A stretch of DNA of 64,000 nt from Lewinellaceae bacterium (GTDB lineage Bacteria; Bacteroidota; Bacteroidia; Chitinophagales; Saprospiraceae), in assembly GCA_016711435.1 (NCBI GenBank), contig JADJSY010000002.1, positions 216,963 through 280,962 of the forward strand, given 5' to 3'. Every line of letters begins with the position of its first letter. Positions within the stretch are counted from its first letter, which is position 1. Positions 18,195-28,286 of the stretch are shown here, one piece after another. A program made the translations under genes and the position numbers. The notes under the pieces are model-generated. The model ran no database searches. It saw nothing but the letters and a program-made list of their open reading frames with translations, and was not told where the DNA came from.

Positions 18195-18337
18195 TAAAAA
18201 GTAACACAGGTAAGTAAAAGGGCAAAATCGCAAAGGGCAAAGAGCAAAAGGCAAGGGGCAAAATGCAAATATTTATCGAGTAGCCATTTTTGCCTTTTGC
18301 CCCTTGCCTTTTGCCCTTTGCAATTTTGCCCTTTAAC
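18195..18337. repeat. Family E palindrome (GGGCAAAAGGCAAA units)
   Basis: Repeated GGGCAAA-type units and their complement surround a core TTTATCGAGTAGCCATTTT. The same core is at 45070-45090. The block lies between the stop of the PKD gene and the start of the VWA gene. Confidence 0.8.
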
Positions 18338-20040
18338 TTATTCTATCAGTTCGCCCAAGTGATTGGTGCGGATAAGCAACATCTGCCCGGTTTCATCTTC
18401 TCCACCCAGAATAAACCCGTCATCGCGGGTTTGTGCCACATAATAGAGTCTTCTGGATGCCGCACCGACAGGGTAATGCTGTGCGGGAACAGCAGCAGCG
18501 CCGTTCGTGAGCCGCAATTGAGTGAGATAAGGCCTGTACGCCGAACCATTGGAAATACCACCCGCAACGGCCAGCAGTCCTTTGGAGGTAATCAGCCCTT
18601 TATTCAAAACGGCATTCGGAATGCTCACCGGCCAGCCGGGATAATCGTTGCCGGAGGCGTCTAATTTGTACACTTTTCCAGATCCGCTGTCCGAGCCTAT
18701 CAACAGATACGTGTTGTTGTCCACTCTAATCAGGTCGCTGGGCACAAAACTTCCCAGGTTGCGCTCCGTACCGGCAGGGTTAAAATCAGCGTCCAACCGG
18801 ACAAAAAAGTAGCAGTCCCTTTTTTGCCCGCTACCACAAAACCGTTGTCGTTGGCTGCAATCACCTGGATACGCCGTTGCTCAAAAGTAGTGGATTCACT
18901 GCGTACGACGGCATTTCCCGATTTTGCCAAACTATTGGTCACCTTTAAATAATAGAAACGTTTGGGCGGCCCGCCCGATCCAAAATCCTGGTCGCCTGCG
19001 ATGAGAAAACCGCCTTCATGCTCTATGACAAACCGCCCCGTTTCATTGCCATTTCCAACACCGGGTATATTGTCAAATAAAGGGTTGGGGAAACTCTGGA
19101 TGCTAAAATCGGGCTTCAAGGTCAGGCAAAAAATATCCGTATTGACGTCGCTCGGGTTCAGGGTGTTTTCCACGTTTCCAACAATAATATAGCCGGCGGC
19201 GGTTTTTCTGGCGCAATATACGTTTTGGGCGCCATTGATGTAAGCAGACCCTGCCGGGTAATCGATGACTGTAGCAGCGCCATTGACAGCGCCGGTACGG
19301 GTTATTTTCAGCGTATGCATGGCAACAGATGTGCTGATCGCTGCATTAAAACTGCCGTCCGTCGCCTCATCGGTACACACTACCCATTCAAATTGCGCGG
19401 CGTCGATATTGCTTGTCAACAGAAACGTTTTCGGCTCCACCCGCACCCACAGCGTATCCCGGTCCGTGTCATTGCCCTGCCCGGTCACTTTCAGCACCAC
19501 CATAAAAGTATCTGGCCGGGTGTAGGTATGTGATGGCGCTGTGGTTGTGGAGGTAGCGCCGTCGCCAAAATCCCACATATAAGAAACGCCATTGGTACTC
19601 ATGCCCGCATCGAACTGCACGGTTGTATTGGGGAAGGTATACACCGCTGGAATCGCTGAAGTGATTTTAGCCGCCGGCGCGGGGAATCCGATGGTAAGCG
19701 TTTGTGCCGGTACTACGAAATTGGTACAGGCGTCCTGTGAAATGACCAAAGAAACCTGGTACGTGCCGGGCGCATCGTAGCTGTGTTCCGGTATTTCCGC
19801 ATCCGAGGTTTCATTATCGCCAAAATTCCAGGTATAGTTCAGGTCGTCACCTCCGCCGATGGTTGCTTGGAAACGATAGGTACACCCGCCGGCGCACAGG
19901 CCGGTATCCACCCTGAAAAACTCGAAGGAAGCCGTCTCTACACAATTCAGGTCGGGCGTGGTGGCATAGTCGCAACGAACGAGCAACAATGCCGACAAGG
20001 CTGCCGAAAGGGATATGAATAAAATAAATTTATAGCTCAT
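18338..20040 (-). CDS. PKD-domain surface lipoprotein, interrupted by one frameshift
   Basis: The N-terminus carries a lipoprotein-type signal with Cys at about 23 (LLLVRCDYATTP). Two PKD domains follow: YTWNFGDNETSDAEIPEHSY at about 70-90 and YMWDFGDGATSTTTAPSHTY at about 155-175. The rest resembles beta-propeller-like repeats (GFLIAGDQDFG, GFVVAGKKGTA, DGFILGGED). The frame breaks in a T6 run at about 18807. One extra T gives TFFVRLDADFN and continues to the TAA at 18338, making about 567 residues. It is probably displayed on the outer surface as a binding or adhesive protein. It stands in tandem with the VWA gene, broken in the same way. Confidence 0.75.
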
Positions 20041-20061
20041 GGTTGGAGGATTTAAGCACTT

Positions 20062-20156
20062 CGTTGATATTAGTTAAAATTAGGTGTAAATGCTTGATTA
20101 TCAGCACAATAACTAATAACTAATAACTAATAACTAATAACGTATAACTACTTATG
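20062..20156. repeat. Family F repeats (ATAACTAATAAC) with conserved core
   Basis: Five or more ATAACTAATAAC units lie directly after the stop of the metalloprotease gene at 20159. They are preceded by a core (AGGTGTAAATGCTTGATTAT) that recurs in inverted form at about 38.3 and 51.3 kb. Confidence 0.75.
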
Positions 20157-20158
20157 GT

Positions 20159-21358
20159 TTAGGATATAACAGCACCTTTTTTGCGCGTTTGGCTTTGGGC
20201 AGCGTACTTACCAGATAGGTAACTAAGGCTCCCGGTGGCAACGCCGATGCCTGACCAAAGCAGGTATTGCGCTTTTTTGTGCTTGTCGTTGGCGGTGTTA
20301 TAAACGGCAGTTCGGGAAGTGCCTTCATACACCGACGCGTTGGGGTTGGCTTGGGCGAGGTAGGTGTTTTTATACGTCGATTTGGCATCTTTTTCCTGGC
20401 TGTACCCAAGGCCGGCAGCGGCCAGGCCGCCAACAAAACCGGCTATTTGTAAAGGCATTACCCAGCCTTTGGGTTTGCGCGGCACATATTTGGGAGCGAA
20501 AGAGCCGATGCCGAGTTCGTCGGGCCGTATCACCTGGTCTCGTTTGTAGCCGTCGCGCTCAAAATACCAGATGACCGTTCGGTTGCCCGGCTGGGTGGAG
20601 TCGCCTACCCAATCCAGCGTCTCCGGCACGAGAGACGAATGCGGATCGACCAACAGGAAGGGCCGGTAAGAGGGTATTTTTTTGTTTGGCGCTACTTTGT
20701 AATTGATTTCCATCCGGCTGCCTTTAATAACCGCCTGGGCATTTTTGGCCCAATTGGACGAAATGACACCGCCGAGCCGCGGCTCAAAGCGCAATGCCGC
20801 ATCCCGCGGGTGCTGCCCTTTGCTTTTCCAATAGTCTTCCTGCGCATCCCATCCGTCGCTCACTTCATATTCGCGGTCTATGGCAGCCGGGTAGACGCCG
20901 CCGGACAAGTCCTGGTTCATATTGCGAAAACCGGCAAGCGCTTCCTCGCGGGTAGCGCCCAGCGTATTCAGTATCCGTCCGGCAAAATTATCGGCATTGA
21001 GTTCCAGTTCCTGACGAACTTTGGCATTGCGTTCGTTGAGGTCGTGGCCGAGTATCAAATGGCCGAGTTCGTGTGAGAGCAGGCTGTAAACGGCCCATTT
21101 GGTTTGGGCGTTGCGTTCAAAGTCGCGCACAAAAGCGGGGTTGTAACGGATATAGTTATTCGATCCCTCGCGGTATGCCTCGGCATTGCGGGTCATGGTC
21201 GATTCCTGCAATTTGATAACAATCGCAGAACTGGCTGCATCTTTAATTTCATCGAGTATCAGCCGGAGGCGTTCGGGGGCAGCGACTTGATCAGCGGGCT
21301 GTGCGCGAAGAGCCGCAGCGGAAATAACGATCAGGGCGATAATGGGGAGCGTTTTCAT
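20159..21358 (-). CDS. Secreted HExxH metalloprotease (M48-like)
   Basis: 399 residues with a signal peptide ending LRAQP. The zinc motif is HELGH at residues 96-100 (SHELGHLILGHDL), and the third ligand is probably in ELELNADNFAG (about 117-127), the gluzincin E-x3-D pattern of M48-type peptidases. The C-terminal third has hydrophobic glycine-rich segments (LQIAGFVGGLAAAGLGY) that may anchor it. The upstream membrane protein gene ends two bases before this start, so they form an operon. A second HExxH protein is encoded at 22330-23550. The substrate is unknown; a role in envelope protein turnover is an inference. Confidence 0.82.
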   Translation of the reverse strand: MKTLPIIALIVISAAALRAQPADQVAAPERLRLILDEIKDAASSAIVIKLQESTMTRNAEAYREGSNNYIRYNPAFVRDFERNAQTKWAVYSLLSHELGHLILGHDLNERNAKVRQELELNADNFAGRILNTLGATREEALAGFRNMNQDLSGGVYPAAIDREYEVSDGWDAQEDYWKSKGQHPRDAALRFEPRLGGVISSNWAKNAQAVIKGSRMEINYKVAPNKKIPSYRPFLLVDPHSSLVPETLDWVGDSTQPGNRTVIWYFERDGYKRDQVIRPDELGIGSFAPKYVPRKPKGWVMPLQIAGFVGGLAAAGLGYSQEKDAKSTYKNTYLAQANPNASVYEGTSRTAVYNTANDKHKKAQYLLWSGIGVATGSLSYLSGKYAAQSQTRKKGAVIS

Positions 21359-21360
21359 AT

Positions 21361-22074
21361 TTATTGGATGAGGTTTATTAATGCCACGGTGATTCGGTTG
21401 AGTTGTCGTTGCGCTTCGGCGGGCGCGATCAGGTTGAGGTCGCGGTTGCGGGTCAGTTCCGTGAACTCGCCCTGCAACATGGCCAGATCTGCATGACTGC
21501 GGTCATCGGGCGCCCTGCTTTGTTTCAGGGTTTCAAATGCCTTCCCGAGTTCGCCCGCCGCAATCGCTTCAAACAAGACACCGCGCAACTGGTCGCCTTT
21601 GGCTTGCGCAGCCTGCATCCGCACACCCGCCAGTTCGAGAATGACGCGTTGGTCGGGTTGGAAAATCTGCTCTTTGCGCCAGAATGCCAGCCAGAATGCC
21701 ATCAATAACAATATTTTAAGGGGGGCCAGCCACCAGTATGATTCCTGAAAATAGGCGATCAGCCCGTGATCGTTTTGCAGCATAAAAAAAAGTGTGAGCA
21801 GTATGAGCAGCATATAAAGCACCGTCAGCGCTGCCAACAGGAAATTAGGCGCGGGCGGAACCAGTTTGCCGGCATGGCGATTCAGGACGGAACCGGACAA
21901 CAAAAGTCCCAAACCTGGCAGCAGCAAAAGCGCCGCCCAGGTCCAGACAGTGGGCGCTGCCTGTCCCAGTTTCCCTGTCAGGGTTTGTGCCAATACAACC
22001 AGCATCACCAGCACTGTGGTGACGATCCAGAGCAACAGGCAGGAACGGAGCGTGCGGGAAAGGGGAATCCACAT
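21361..22074 (-). CDS. Four-helix membrane protein of unknown function
   Basis: 237 residues. Hydrophobic segments occur at about 10-30 (LLLWIVTTVLVMLVVLA), 42-60, 80-100 (LLAALTVLYMLLILLTLFF) and 115-132 (LKILLLMAFWLAFW). They are followed by a charged helical cytoplasmic domain of about 100 residues (ELAGVRMQAAQAKGDQLRG). No known family was recognised. It sits between two secreted metalloproteases and its stop codon is two bases from the start of the downstream one, so it may work with that protease. Confidence 0.7.
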   Translation of the reverse strand: MWIPLSRTLRSCLLLWIVTTVLVMLVVLAQTLTGKLGQAAPTVWTWAALLLLPGLGLLLSGSVLNRHAGKLVPPAPNFLLAALTVLYMLLILLTLFFMLQNDHGLIAYFQESYWWLAPLKILLLMAFWLAFWRKEQIFQPDQRVILELAGVRMQAAQAKGDQLRGVLFEAIAAGELGKAFETLKQSRAPDDRSHADLAMLQGEFTELTRNRDLNLIAPAEAQRQLNRITVALINLIQ

Positions 22075-22079
22075 AAGTT

Positions 22080-22328
22080 AGGGATGAGGAATGAGGAAAG
22101 AGGAATGATAATCAAGTATTTACTGAAAACTTGGCGGCGTGAGGTATACATGAATGCTCAAACGGCGCAAAACGTGAACAGAAAACTAAGGGTTGATGAG
22201 GGTTGATGAGGTTTATAAAGGTTGATGAGGTTGATAATAGCCGCTCAGGAAAACGTAAAATCGCTTCATTTTCGAGCGTATGAATATCAACCCTTATCAA
22301 CCTTATAAACCTCATCAACCTTCATCTA
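22080..22328. repeat. Families H and B, palindromic block
   Basis: GGGATGAGGAATGAGGAAA (family H) lies at 22080-22106. A family B palindrome lies at about 22190-22328, with arms of GGTTGATGAGG-type units around a core TTGATAATAGCCGCTCA that also occurs at about 36590. Confidence 0.75.
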
Positions 22329-22329
22329 C

Positions 22330-23550
22330 CTACTTCTTAATCAATTCCAAAATCCCGGATTTTTGCAAATGATCCTCGGCGCGGACATTCTGCCGGCACT
22401 CTTCTTTGGCCGTTTTGTTGCTTTCTTCCGCCCAGAATTCATACACCAGACCGCGCACGGTATGCCCTTTGACGGGTTCGCGGGCGAGGTAATCGGGCAA
22501 CACATTGCCCCCTTGTTTCAGCCATTCTTTACAGCCATCCGCTGTGACGGCGCCCGGCACATATTCCAAAACGGACTGGTTGGTCACCACAAAAACAAAT
22601 ACCCGGAAACGGGTAGGATTCGGCCAAAGCATTTTGCTGAAATAGTCCCATACGCCCTCGAAATTGGGCCGGGGCGGGTAATCGAGCCAGCGTTGATCGC
22701 CGGCGACCGATTTCAGCGCCGGGGCGGATTTAAATTGCTCGGCGGACGTCACCAGCGCATAGCCGTTTTTTACGGCAAAATAACTCCTTTGGGTATAACC
22801 CTGTGCGTCTAATGCGCGGCAAATACGAAAGTCGATGTCGGAGAGTTTGGCGCACCCTTCAAATCGTTTTGCATTGAGCGTACACTCTTTGGGACATCCT
22901 TTTTTCTGAAAACGGGGCAGCGGGCTTTGCTCAATATCGGTGGGATTGTTGCCAAAACTTAAACCTTTATTGAAGGCATCGACCGTATTCCAGCCTGTAG
23001 CGAACGCCGCCTTCCGCTCCGCTGCAGGATACAGCCCGGCATAAGAATAGGGTTCAGCATTGACCATATCCTGCAAAGCAGGCAGGCTGACTGCTTCGCC
23101 CAGTCTTTTCATGACCTGTCCGGCGAAGCGATCCGCTTCGGCTTCTTCGCGGAGCCGTTTGCGCGGATCGAGCGTGTGGCGAAGGCTGTGGTGGCCGATT
23201 TCATGGGCCAGGATAAAATAAGCCCAGGCGCGTTTGCCATTCTTCAGGTTTTGGAACACGCCCCGGTTGTATAGCAGGTAGCGGGCCTTCCCGTCTGCGA
23301 CGGCTGCCACATCAGGTACCCGGGCATTGATCAATTGGAATACGTTGCGGTCTGTCTGCGTGATCTGGCATATCGTATCGACCATTTTTTCCACATCGGC
23401 ATCGCTGCTGCTGCCTTGCCGGGGCATGGTGCCAAACCACGTGCCGCTATACAGGCAGCGATGGGTGGTGTCGATCTGTAAAGGTTGTGAAAACAGGGGC
23501 AGCGCCAACAGGCTGCAAAGGATGAAAACAGGGGCTTTCTTCGTAATCAT
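22330..23550 (-). CDS. Secreted HExxH metalloprotease-like protein
   Basis: 406 residues with a signal peptide (FILCSLLALPLFSQP). The zinc motif HEIGH is at residues 116-120 (LAHEIGHHSLRH), and the likely third ligand is in EEAEADRFAG (135-144). It shares this layout with the protein at 20159-21358, including an extra GLYPAAERKAAF segment that matches GVYPAAIDREYE there, so the two are probably paralogues. The C-terminal 200 residues carry several cysteines (GCPKECTLN, GCAKLSD), suggesting a disulfide-bonded domain. The stop codon is followed at once by a family B repeat. The substrate is unknown. Confidence 0.8.
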   Translation of the reverse strand: MITKKAPVFILCSLLALPLFSQPLQIDTTHRCLYSGTWFGTMPRQGSSSDADVEKMVDTICQITQTDRNVFQLINARVPDVAAVADGKARYLLYNRGVFQNLKNGKRAWAYFILAHEIGHHSLRHTLDPRKRLREEAEADRFAGQVMKRLGEAVSLPALQDMVNAEPYSYAGLYPAAERKAAFATGWNTVDAFNKGLSFGNNPTDIEQSPLPRFQKKGCPKECTLNAKRFEGCAKLSDIDFRICRALDAQGYTQRSYFAVKNGYALVTSAEQFKSAPALKSVAGDQRWLDYPPRPNFEGVWDYFSKMLWPNPTRFRVFVFVVTNQSVLEYVPGAVTADGCKEWLKQGGNVLPDYLAREPVKGHTVRGLVYEFWAEESNKTAKEECRQNVRAEDHLQKSGILELIKK

Positions 23551-23774
23551 GGGGCTAAGGGGAAAGTTAATTTTAAACTTTCAAATATAGCGGTATGTTG
23601 TAATAAGATGCAATAAAAAGGCACTTAATTTGGAATAAAAACTTCGGATTTATGTCGGGCGCCTGCTTTCGGCCTCCGATCTTGCCCAAATTGCCCGGGA
23701 AAAAAGCCGCCAGAAAAAGCGTTCGGCATGAACGGGGATACATTTGTAAAAAAGCAGCGCCGGCAAAGGTCCGA

Positions 23775-23812
23775 TAACTCATCCCTCATCCCTCATTCCT
23801 CATCCCTGTTAA
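23775..23812. repeat. Family H repeats (CTCATCCCTCATTCCTC)
   Basis: Repeated CTCATCCCT units end at the stop codon of the E1 gene (TAA at 23809). Related copies are at 22080, 42970 and 48855. Confidence 0.75.
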
Positions 23813-25797
23813 TATCCCATCAACCGCCCCAGTTGCTCCTTCATCCGCTCCACCGGAAAGAAGTTCTGTTCCAGCGGAATAGCGAAGGGCACAGGTGTAT
23901 CGAGGCTGGCAGCCCGCATAACCGGCGCGTCCAGGTGCTCAAACAAGTGTTCTGAAATCCAGGCCGCTATTTCGCCGCCGATGCCGCCGAACAGCGTGTC
24001 TTCATGGAGAATCAGGACGCGGCTGGTCTTTTTGACGGAATCGGTAATGGCTTCATAATCCAGCGGAACCAACGAGCGCAAGTCGACGATGTCGGCGTTC
24101 AGGCCCATTTCATCGGCCACCGCTTCGGCCCAGCGCACGCCCATACCGTAGGTGAGGATACTAACATCGGTACCACTGCGCACCTGCCTGGCTTTTCCGA
24201 TTTCCACGGTATAAAATCCATCCGGCACGGGGCCGCTTTCCGAGCGGTACAGGGCTTTGTGTTCAAAAAACATCACCGGATTCGGGTCCTCAAAGGCGGC
24301 CAGCAACAGTCCTTTGGCATCGGCGGGTGAACTGGGGTATACCACTTTCAAGCCGGGGACATGGGTAAACCAGGCTTCGTTGGATTGCGAGTGGAAAGGC
24401 CCTGCACCGCTGCCACCGCCCGTCGGCATACGCACCACGACGTCGGCGGTTTGTCCCCAGCGCCAGTGCAGTTTGGCGAGGTTGTTCACGATCTGGTTGA
24501 AGCCGCAAGTGACGAAATCGGCAAACTGCATTTCCACCATACTTTTGATACCTTTCAGGCTGAGTCCCAGGCTGATGCCCACGATAGCGCTTTCACACAG
24601 GGGTGTGTTGCGCACGCGCTCTTTTCCAAACTGCTGGGTAAAACCGTTGGTGATTTTGAACACACCGCCGTAATCGGCAATATCCTGGCCCATAAGCACT
24701 AATTCCGGGTGGCGCAGCATCGCCTCGCGCAGTCCCTCGCTGATGGCGTCGATATAACGCATCTCTTTGGCTGCCTGGCCGGGCGGCGTCACAGCGGCGG
24801 CGGGTGCGTAAACATCGGCCAGTTCCGCTTCGGTGTCGGGCACGGGTTCAGGTTCGGCAAACATGACGTCCACAGCCTTCTGAATGTCCTTTTTGTACCT
24901 GTCTTTCAGGTTTTTGGCGAAAGTTTCCGTCAGAATCCCTTCTTCCAGCAGCCATTTTTCGTAGTTCTCGATCGGATCTTTTGCGGCCCATTCATCCATC
25001 AATTCCTGGGGCACGTATTTGGTACCGCTGGCTTCTTCGTGTCCGCGCATCCGGAATGTGATGCATTCCAGCAGGAAAGGTTCCGGGTTTTCGCGCATTT
25101 CAGCGGCTATTTTCCGGATCGTAGTAAATACTTCGAGGATGTTATTGCCGTCGATTTTTGCCGAGCGCATCCCGTAACCAATGGCGCGGTCGATCAGGTC
25201 CTTGCAGGCATATTGTTCGTTGGGGCGGGTGGACAGTCCGTATCCGTTGTTTTCAATCAGGAAAATAACGGGTAGTTTCCAGACGGACGCCACATTGAGG
25301 GCTTCGTGAAATTCGCCCTGGCTGGTAGCGCCTTCGCCGGTGAAAGCGAGCGAAACGCGGCCTTCTTTTTTTAGTTTATGCGCCATCGCCACGCCTGCGG
25401 CCAGCGACAATTGCGGCCCGAGGTGCGAAATCATGCCTACAATATGGTGTTCCATCGCGCCGAAATGGAAAGAGCGGTCGCGGGCTTTGGTGTAACCGAG
25501 TTGTTTGCCCTGCCACTGGCAGAACATCCGGTCGAGCGGCATATCGCGGGCGGTGAAGACGCCGAGGTTGCGGTGCATGGTGAAAATGACTTCATCGGGC
25601 AGCAGCGCGCAGGCGGCGCCCACGCTGATGGCTTCCTGGCCGATGCCTGAAAACCATTTGGAAATACGGCCCTGACGCAGCAGGTTCAGCATTTTTTCTT
25701 CAATCAGGCGGGGTCGTACCAACTGTTCATACAAATGAAGCAGGGTATCTTTCGGAATGCCTTTGGCGGTGTAGGGGATGAGGGTGGTGGCTGGCAT
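23809..25797 (-). CDS. 2-oxoacid dehydrogenase E1, fused alpha and beta subunits
   Basis: 662 residues. The alpha half (about 1-325) holds the thiamine diphosphate motif GEG at 154-156 through NN at 183-184. The beta half (about 346-662) starts RYIDAISEGLREAMLRHPEL and contains FADFVTCGFNQIVNNLAK and the transketolase C-terminal region (VRSGTDVSILTYG). The enzyme decarboxylates a 2-oxoacid and passes the acyl group to the E2 lipoyl domain. The sequence fits the branched-chain or pyruvate type common in Bacteroidota; the substrate cannot be fixed from sequence alone. No E2 or E3 gene is adjacent. It is monocistronic with a family H repeat at its end. Confidence 0.92.
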   Translation of the reverse strand: MPATTLIPYTAKGIPKDTLLHLYEQLVRPRLIEEKMLNLLRQGRISKWFSGIGQEAISVGAACALLPDEVIFTMHRNLGVFTARDMPLDRMFCQWQGKQLGYTKARDRSFHFGAMEHHIVGMISHLGPQLSLAAGVAMAHKLKKEGRVSLAFTGEGATSQGEFHEALNVASVWKLPVIFLIENNGYGLSTRPNEQYACKDLIDRAIGYGMRSAKIDGNNILEVFTTIRKIAAEMRENPEPFLLECITFRMRGHEEASGTKYVPQELMDEWAAKDPIENYEKWLLEEGILTETFAKNLKDRYKKDIQKAVDVMFAEPEPVPDTEAELADVYAPAAAVTPPGQAAKEMRYIDAISEGLREAMLRHPELVLMGQDIADYGGVFKITNGFTQQFGKERVRNTPLCESAIVGISLGLSLKGIKSMVEMQFADFVTCGFNQIVNNLAKLHWRWGQTADVVVRMPTGGGSGAGPFHSQSNEAWFTHVPGLKVVYPSSPADAKGLLLAAFEDPNPVMFFEHKALYRSESGPVPDGFYTVEIGKARQVRSGTDVSILTYGMGVRWAEAVADEMGLNADIVDLRSLVPLDYEAITDSVKKTSRVLILHEDTLFGGIGGEIAAWISEHLFEHLDAPVMRAASLDTPVPFAIPLEQNFFPVERMKEQLGRLMGY

Positions 25798-26341
25798 ATT
25801 TTTTAGTTATCAGTTATCGGGTTTCAGGCTGGAATGGTGTAGGAATGCTGCATCGTTGGCCTTGTTATGTTATGTTATCCAGGGTAACCTTGCCACTAAT
25901 GCCAGTAACCAATAACTAATAAATAAATAAAAAAGCCCGCAAAAATCCGACAATTATCAGAAATTTATTGTCAGATTTATTCCATTTCTACTTTCCCGGA
26001 TTGTTTTTTGTTGTGAAAAATAATTCGTACATCTTATTAAAGAAATTTTACCTTTGAGCATCCTTTTTCTCTAATCTTCTTCCTTGGGTATTCGAAATCC
26101 ACCCATTTGTATAATCCGCCTCAGGTTTTGAAAGAGATTAAGCAAACACATCTTTAGCTGTATTTACAGCTATTTTCCACTTTTTCAGAGTCGATCCCCA
26201 CCATTTTCCGATCACGGCGCAACCATGTTCTGCCGGCTGGCTATGTATGCCAGTGCTATACGTTGGGCTTTAAGTCTGCCGCATTTATTGCTGCTGCTTT
26301 TACCCGGGATTTTTATTTTAATACCATAATTTCCTGTATGT
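25798..26341. other. Intergenic region with family F repeats and a -7 box
   Basis: Divergent promoter region. Degenerate family F units (AGTTATCAGTTATCGGG, CCAATAACTAATAAATAAAT) lie at about 25803-25930. A TACCTTTG at 26049-26056 with TTC at 26025-26027 (21 bases apart) could be a promoter for the rightward gene, which would have a leader of about 280 bases. No structure was recognised in the rest. Confidence 0.5.
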
Positions 26342-27871
26342 ATGCGTGATCTGATAGAACTCACTAATCTCTTGAATACCACCAAGATGAAAGGGGATGG
26401 CATGATGAAATATGTCATCGAACCAAACACCAAGATGGAACGCCTCTATGAGGCGCTTATTTCCAAACAGGTAAAAAGCGACGAAGATGCCAAAGCCCTG
26501 TTTGTCAACCACGAAGACAGTACGAATATAACCGGGCTGAAAAACAAACTGAAAGAACGTTTGCTGGACTCCGTATTCCTGCTGGACTTCAAGGAGGCGA
26601 ATTTCTCTTCCCGGCAAAAAGCATTTTACGAATGTTATAAAAAATGGTCGGTCGCGATGACCCTGTTGACGCGCAATGCCAAAATAACGGGCATCGACTT
26701 GCTGGAGCGACTGTTGCGTCACTCCGTTCGTTTTGAATTTACGGAACTGACGCTGGATATTTTGCGGGTGCTGAAATTGCAATACAGCGTGGTAGACGGT
26801 GACGTTGAAAAATACAGGGACGCCAAGGAAAAGTATTTCATATACGAGCGGATCTGGTTGATGGAAAGCAGGGCGGAGAGCCATTATTCAGAGCTGATGA
26901 TCCAGTTTACGAACAGCAAATCGACCAAAACCGAAGTTACCGATTTAGCCAAGACCTATTATGCCGAACTGGAGGGCTTTATGGGGGAATGTTCTTCCTT
27001 CAAACTGCACCTGTTTGGCCGCATGATACAACTCACCATCTTCAACAGTGCCAACGATTACCGCCAGACGGCAACACTCTGCGAAGAGGCCATCGCCTTT
27101 TTCGATCGGAAAGAGTACGACAGCGGCTTGCCTTTACAGGTGTTCTACTACAACCTGGTGGTGTGTTACCTCCAGTTGCGCGAATTTGAAAAAGGGCAGG
27201 AACTGATCAGCCGCTGCGAATATTTCTTTACGGAAGGCACCTTCAACTGGTACAAACTCCAGGAATTGTTTTTCCTGCTGGCCATGCACAGCGGACACTA
27301 CACCGAGGCGTACCACCTGTATGAACGCGTGACGGGTTTGCCCCGCTTCAGCGATCAGGCCCACCAGATCGTGGAAATGTGGAAAATTTATGAGGCTTAT
27401 GTCCAGTTCCTGATACGTATCGGCGAAATACCCGGCGATATCGTGAGCGAAAAGGCCAAAAAATTCAGGGTGGGTAAATTTTTAAATGAAGTCAATGAGT
27501 ATATCAAAGACAAACGCGGGATGAATATTTCCGTATTGATCGCTCAAATTTTATTTAATGTGGCTGACCGCGACTACGACGAAGCCATTGACCGGATTGA
27601 GGGTATTGACCGGTATCGTTCCCGCCACCTGAAAGAGGAGGATACCTTCAGAAGCAACTGTTTTATAAAAATGCTTTTACAAATTCCAATAGCCAATTTT
27701 CACCGGGAAGCCGTGTTGCGCAAAGTGGAAAAACACCACAAAAATTTGCTCAGTGTGCCACTGGAATCGGCCACCCAAATGCACGAAGTGGAGATCATCC
27801 CGTATGAACAACTCTGGGAGATCATCATCAAATCGCTGGATATGAAAATACACAAGCCGAAGAAAAAGTAA
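26342..27871 (+). CDS. Large helical protein of unknown function, TPR-like
   Basis: 509 residues, almost all predicted helix, with no signal peptide and no catalytic motif seen. Pairs of helices such as FYYNLVVCYLQLREFEKGQE and FFLLAMHSGHYTEAYHLY have the A/G/Y pattern of tetratricopeptide repeats. The first 60 residues (KMERLYEALISKQVKSDEDA) look like a separate helical module. The C-terminus is highly basic (KIHKPKKK). It is likely a cytoplasmic scaffold. It stands alone, with an intrinsic terminator 28 bases after the stop codon. The family is not one I can name. Confidence 0.75.
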   Translation: MRDLIELTNLLNTTKMKGDGMMKYVIEPNTKMERLYEALISKQVKSDEDAKALFVNHEDSTNITGLKNKLKERLLDSVFLLDFKEANFSSRQKAFYECYKKWSVAMTLLTRNAKITGIDLLERLLRHSVRFEFTELTLDILRVLKLQYSVVDGDVEKYRDAKEKYFIYERIWLMESRAESHYSELMIQFTNSKSTKTEVTDLAKTYYAELEGFMGECSSFKLHLFGRMIQLTIFNSANDYRQTATLCEEAIAFFDRKEYDSGLPLQVFYYNLVVCYLQLREFEKGQELISRCEYFFTEGTFNWYKLQELFFLLAMHSGHYTEAYHLYERVTGLPRFSDQAHQIVEMWKIYEAYVQFLIRIGEIPGDIVSEKAKKFRVGKFLNEVNEYIKDKRGMNISVLIAQILFNVADRDYDEAIDRIEGIDRYRSRHLKEEDTFRSNCFIKMLLQIPIANFHREAVLRKVEKHHKNLLSVPLESATQMHEVEIIPYEQLWEIIIKSLDMKIHKPKKK

Positions 27872-27898
27872 TTTTTCAGGCGTTTGCCAAGGCTTCCA

Positions 27899-27934
27899 AA
27901 GCCCCTCTCCACTACCGGAGAGGGGCTTTTTTTA
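27899..27934 (+). terminator. Intrinsic terminator
   Basis: A perfect 12-base stem AAGCCCCTCTCC / GGAGAGGGGCTT with loop ACTACC is followed by a T-run. It lies 28 bases after the stop codon of the gene at 26342-27871. Confidence 0.92.
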
Positions 27935-28124
27935 TGCCAAAAAGGCTGTTTTGAAATAGAAAAAAAACGACTTAAAGAATTGACTATCAATTATTTGAAT
28001 AAAAAAACTATTCAAAACGCCCAAAAATAGCCGGGATACCGACCCCTGTTCCGTGTCCTAAGACAGCATGCTGTGCCGCCTGACCTTTGAAGTGTAAAAA
28101 TTAAGAAAAAAAACACTCAACGTC

Positions 28125-28229
28125 ATGCAAGCAATCTTCTACACCCGCAACACTTCGATCTCCTTCAACGGTAATTCCGGCAACGTTCAACAGTCCAATA
28201 TCACCGGGCTTGACCTGATCGGAGCATAA
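28125..28229 (+). CDS. Possible 34-residue peptide
   Basis: A short frame with ATG at 28125 and TAA at 28227-28229. The peptide begins MQAIFYTRNTSISFNGNS and ends GLDLIGA. It lies 57 bases before the gene at 28287 and is preceded by an A-rich stretch (AAGAAAAAAAACACTC). No family was recognised. The support is only position and a polar, non-random composition, so it may be a non-coding leader. Confidence 0.35.
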   Translation: MQAIFYTRNTSISFNGNSGNVQQSNITGLDLIGA

Positions 28230-28286
28230 CCCGGCGCAGATGATTCGCTTTCATTCTCCTGCATTTTCAATCAAACATACAATATT

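Noticed and set aside
18183..18254. N-terminal extension of the VWA protein
   Set aside because: It translates a family E repeat (FALCPLRFCPF) and precedes a normal signal peptide start at 18182.
23573..23782. 69-residue frame upstream of the E1 gene end
   Set aside because: Composition is not protein-like, no start context, and it ends next to a repeat block.
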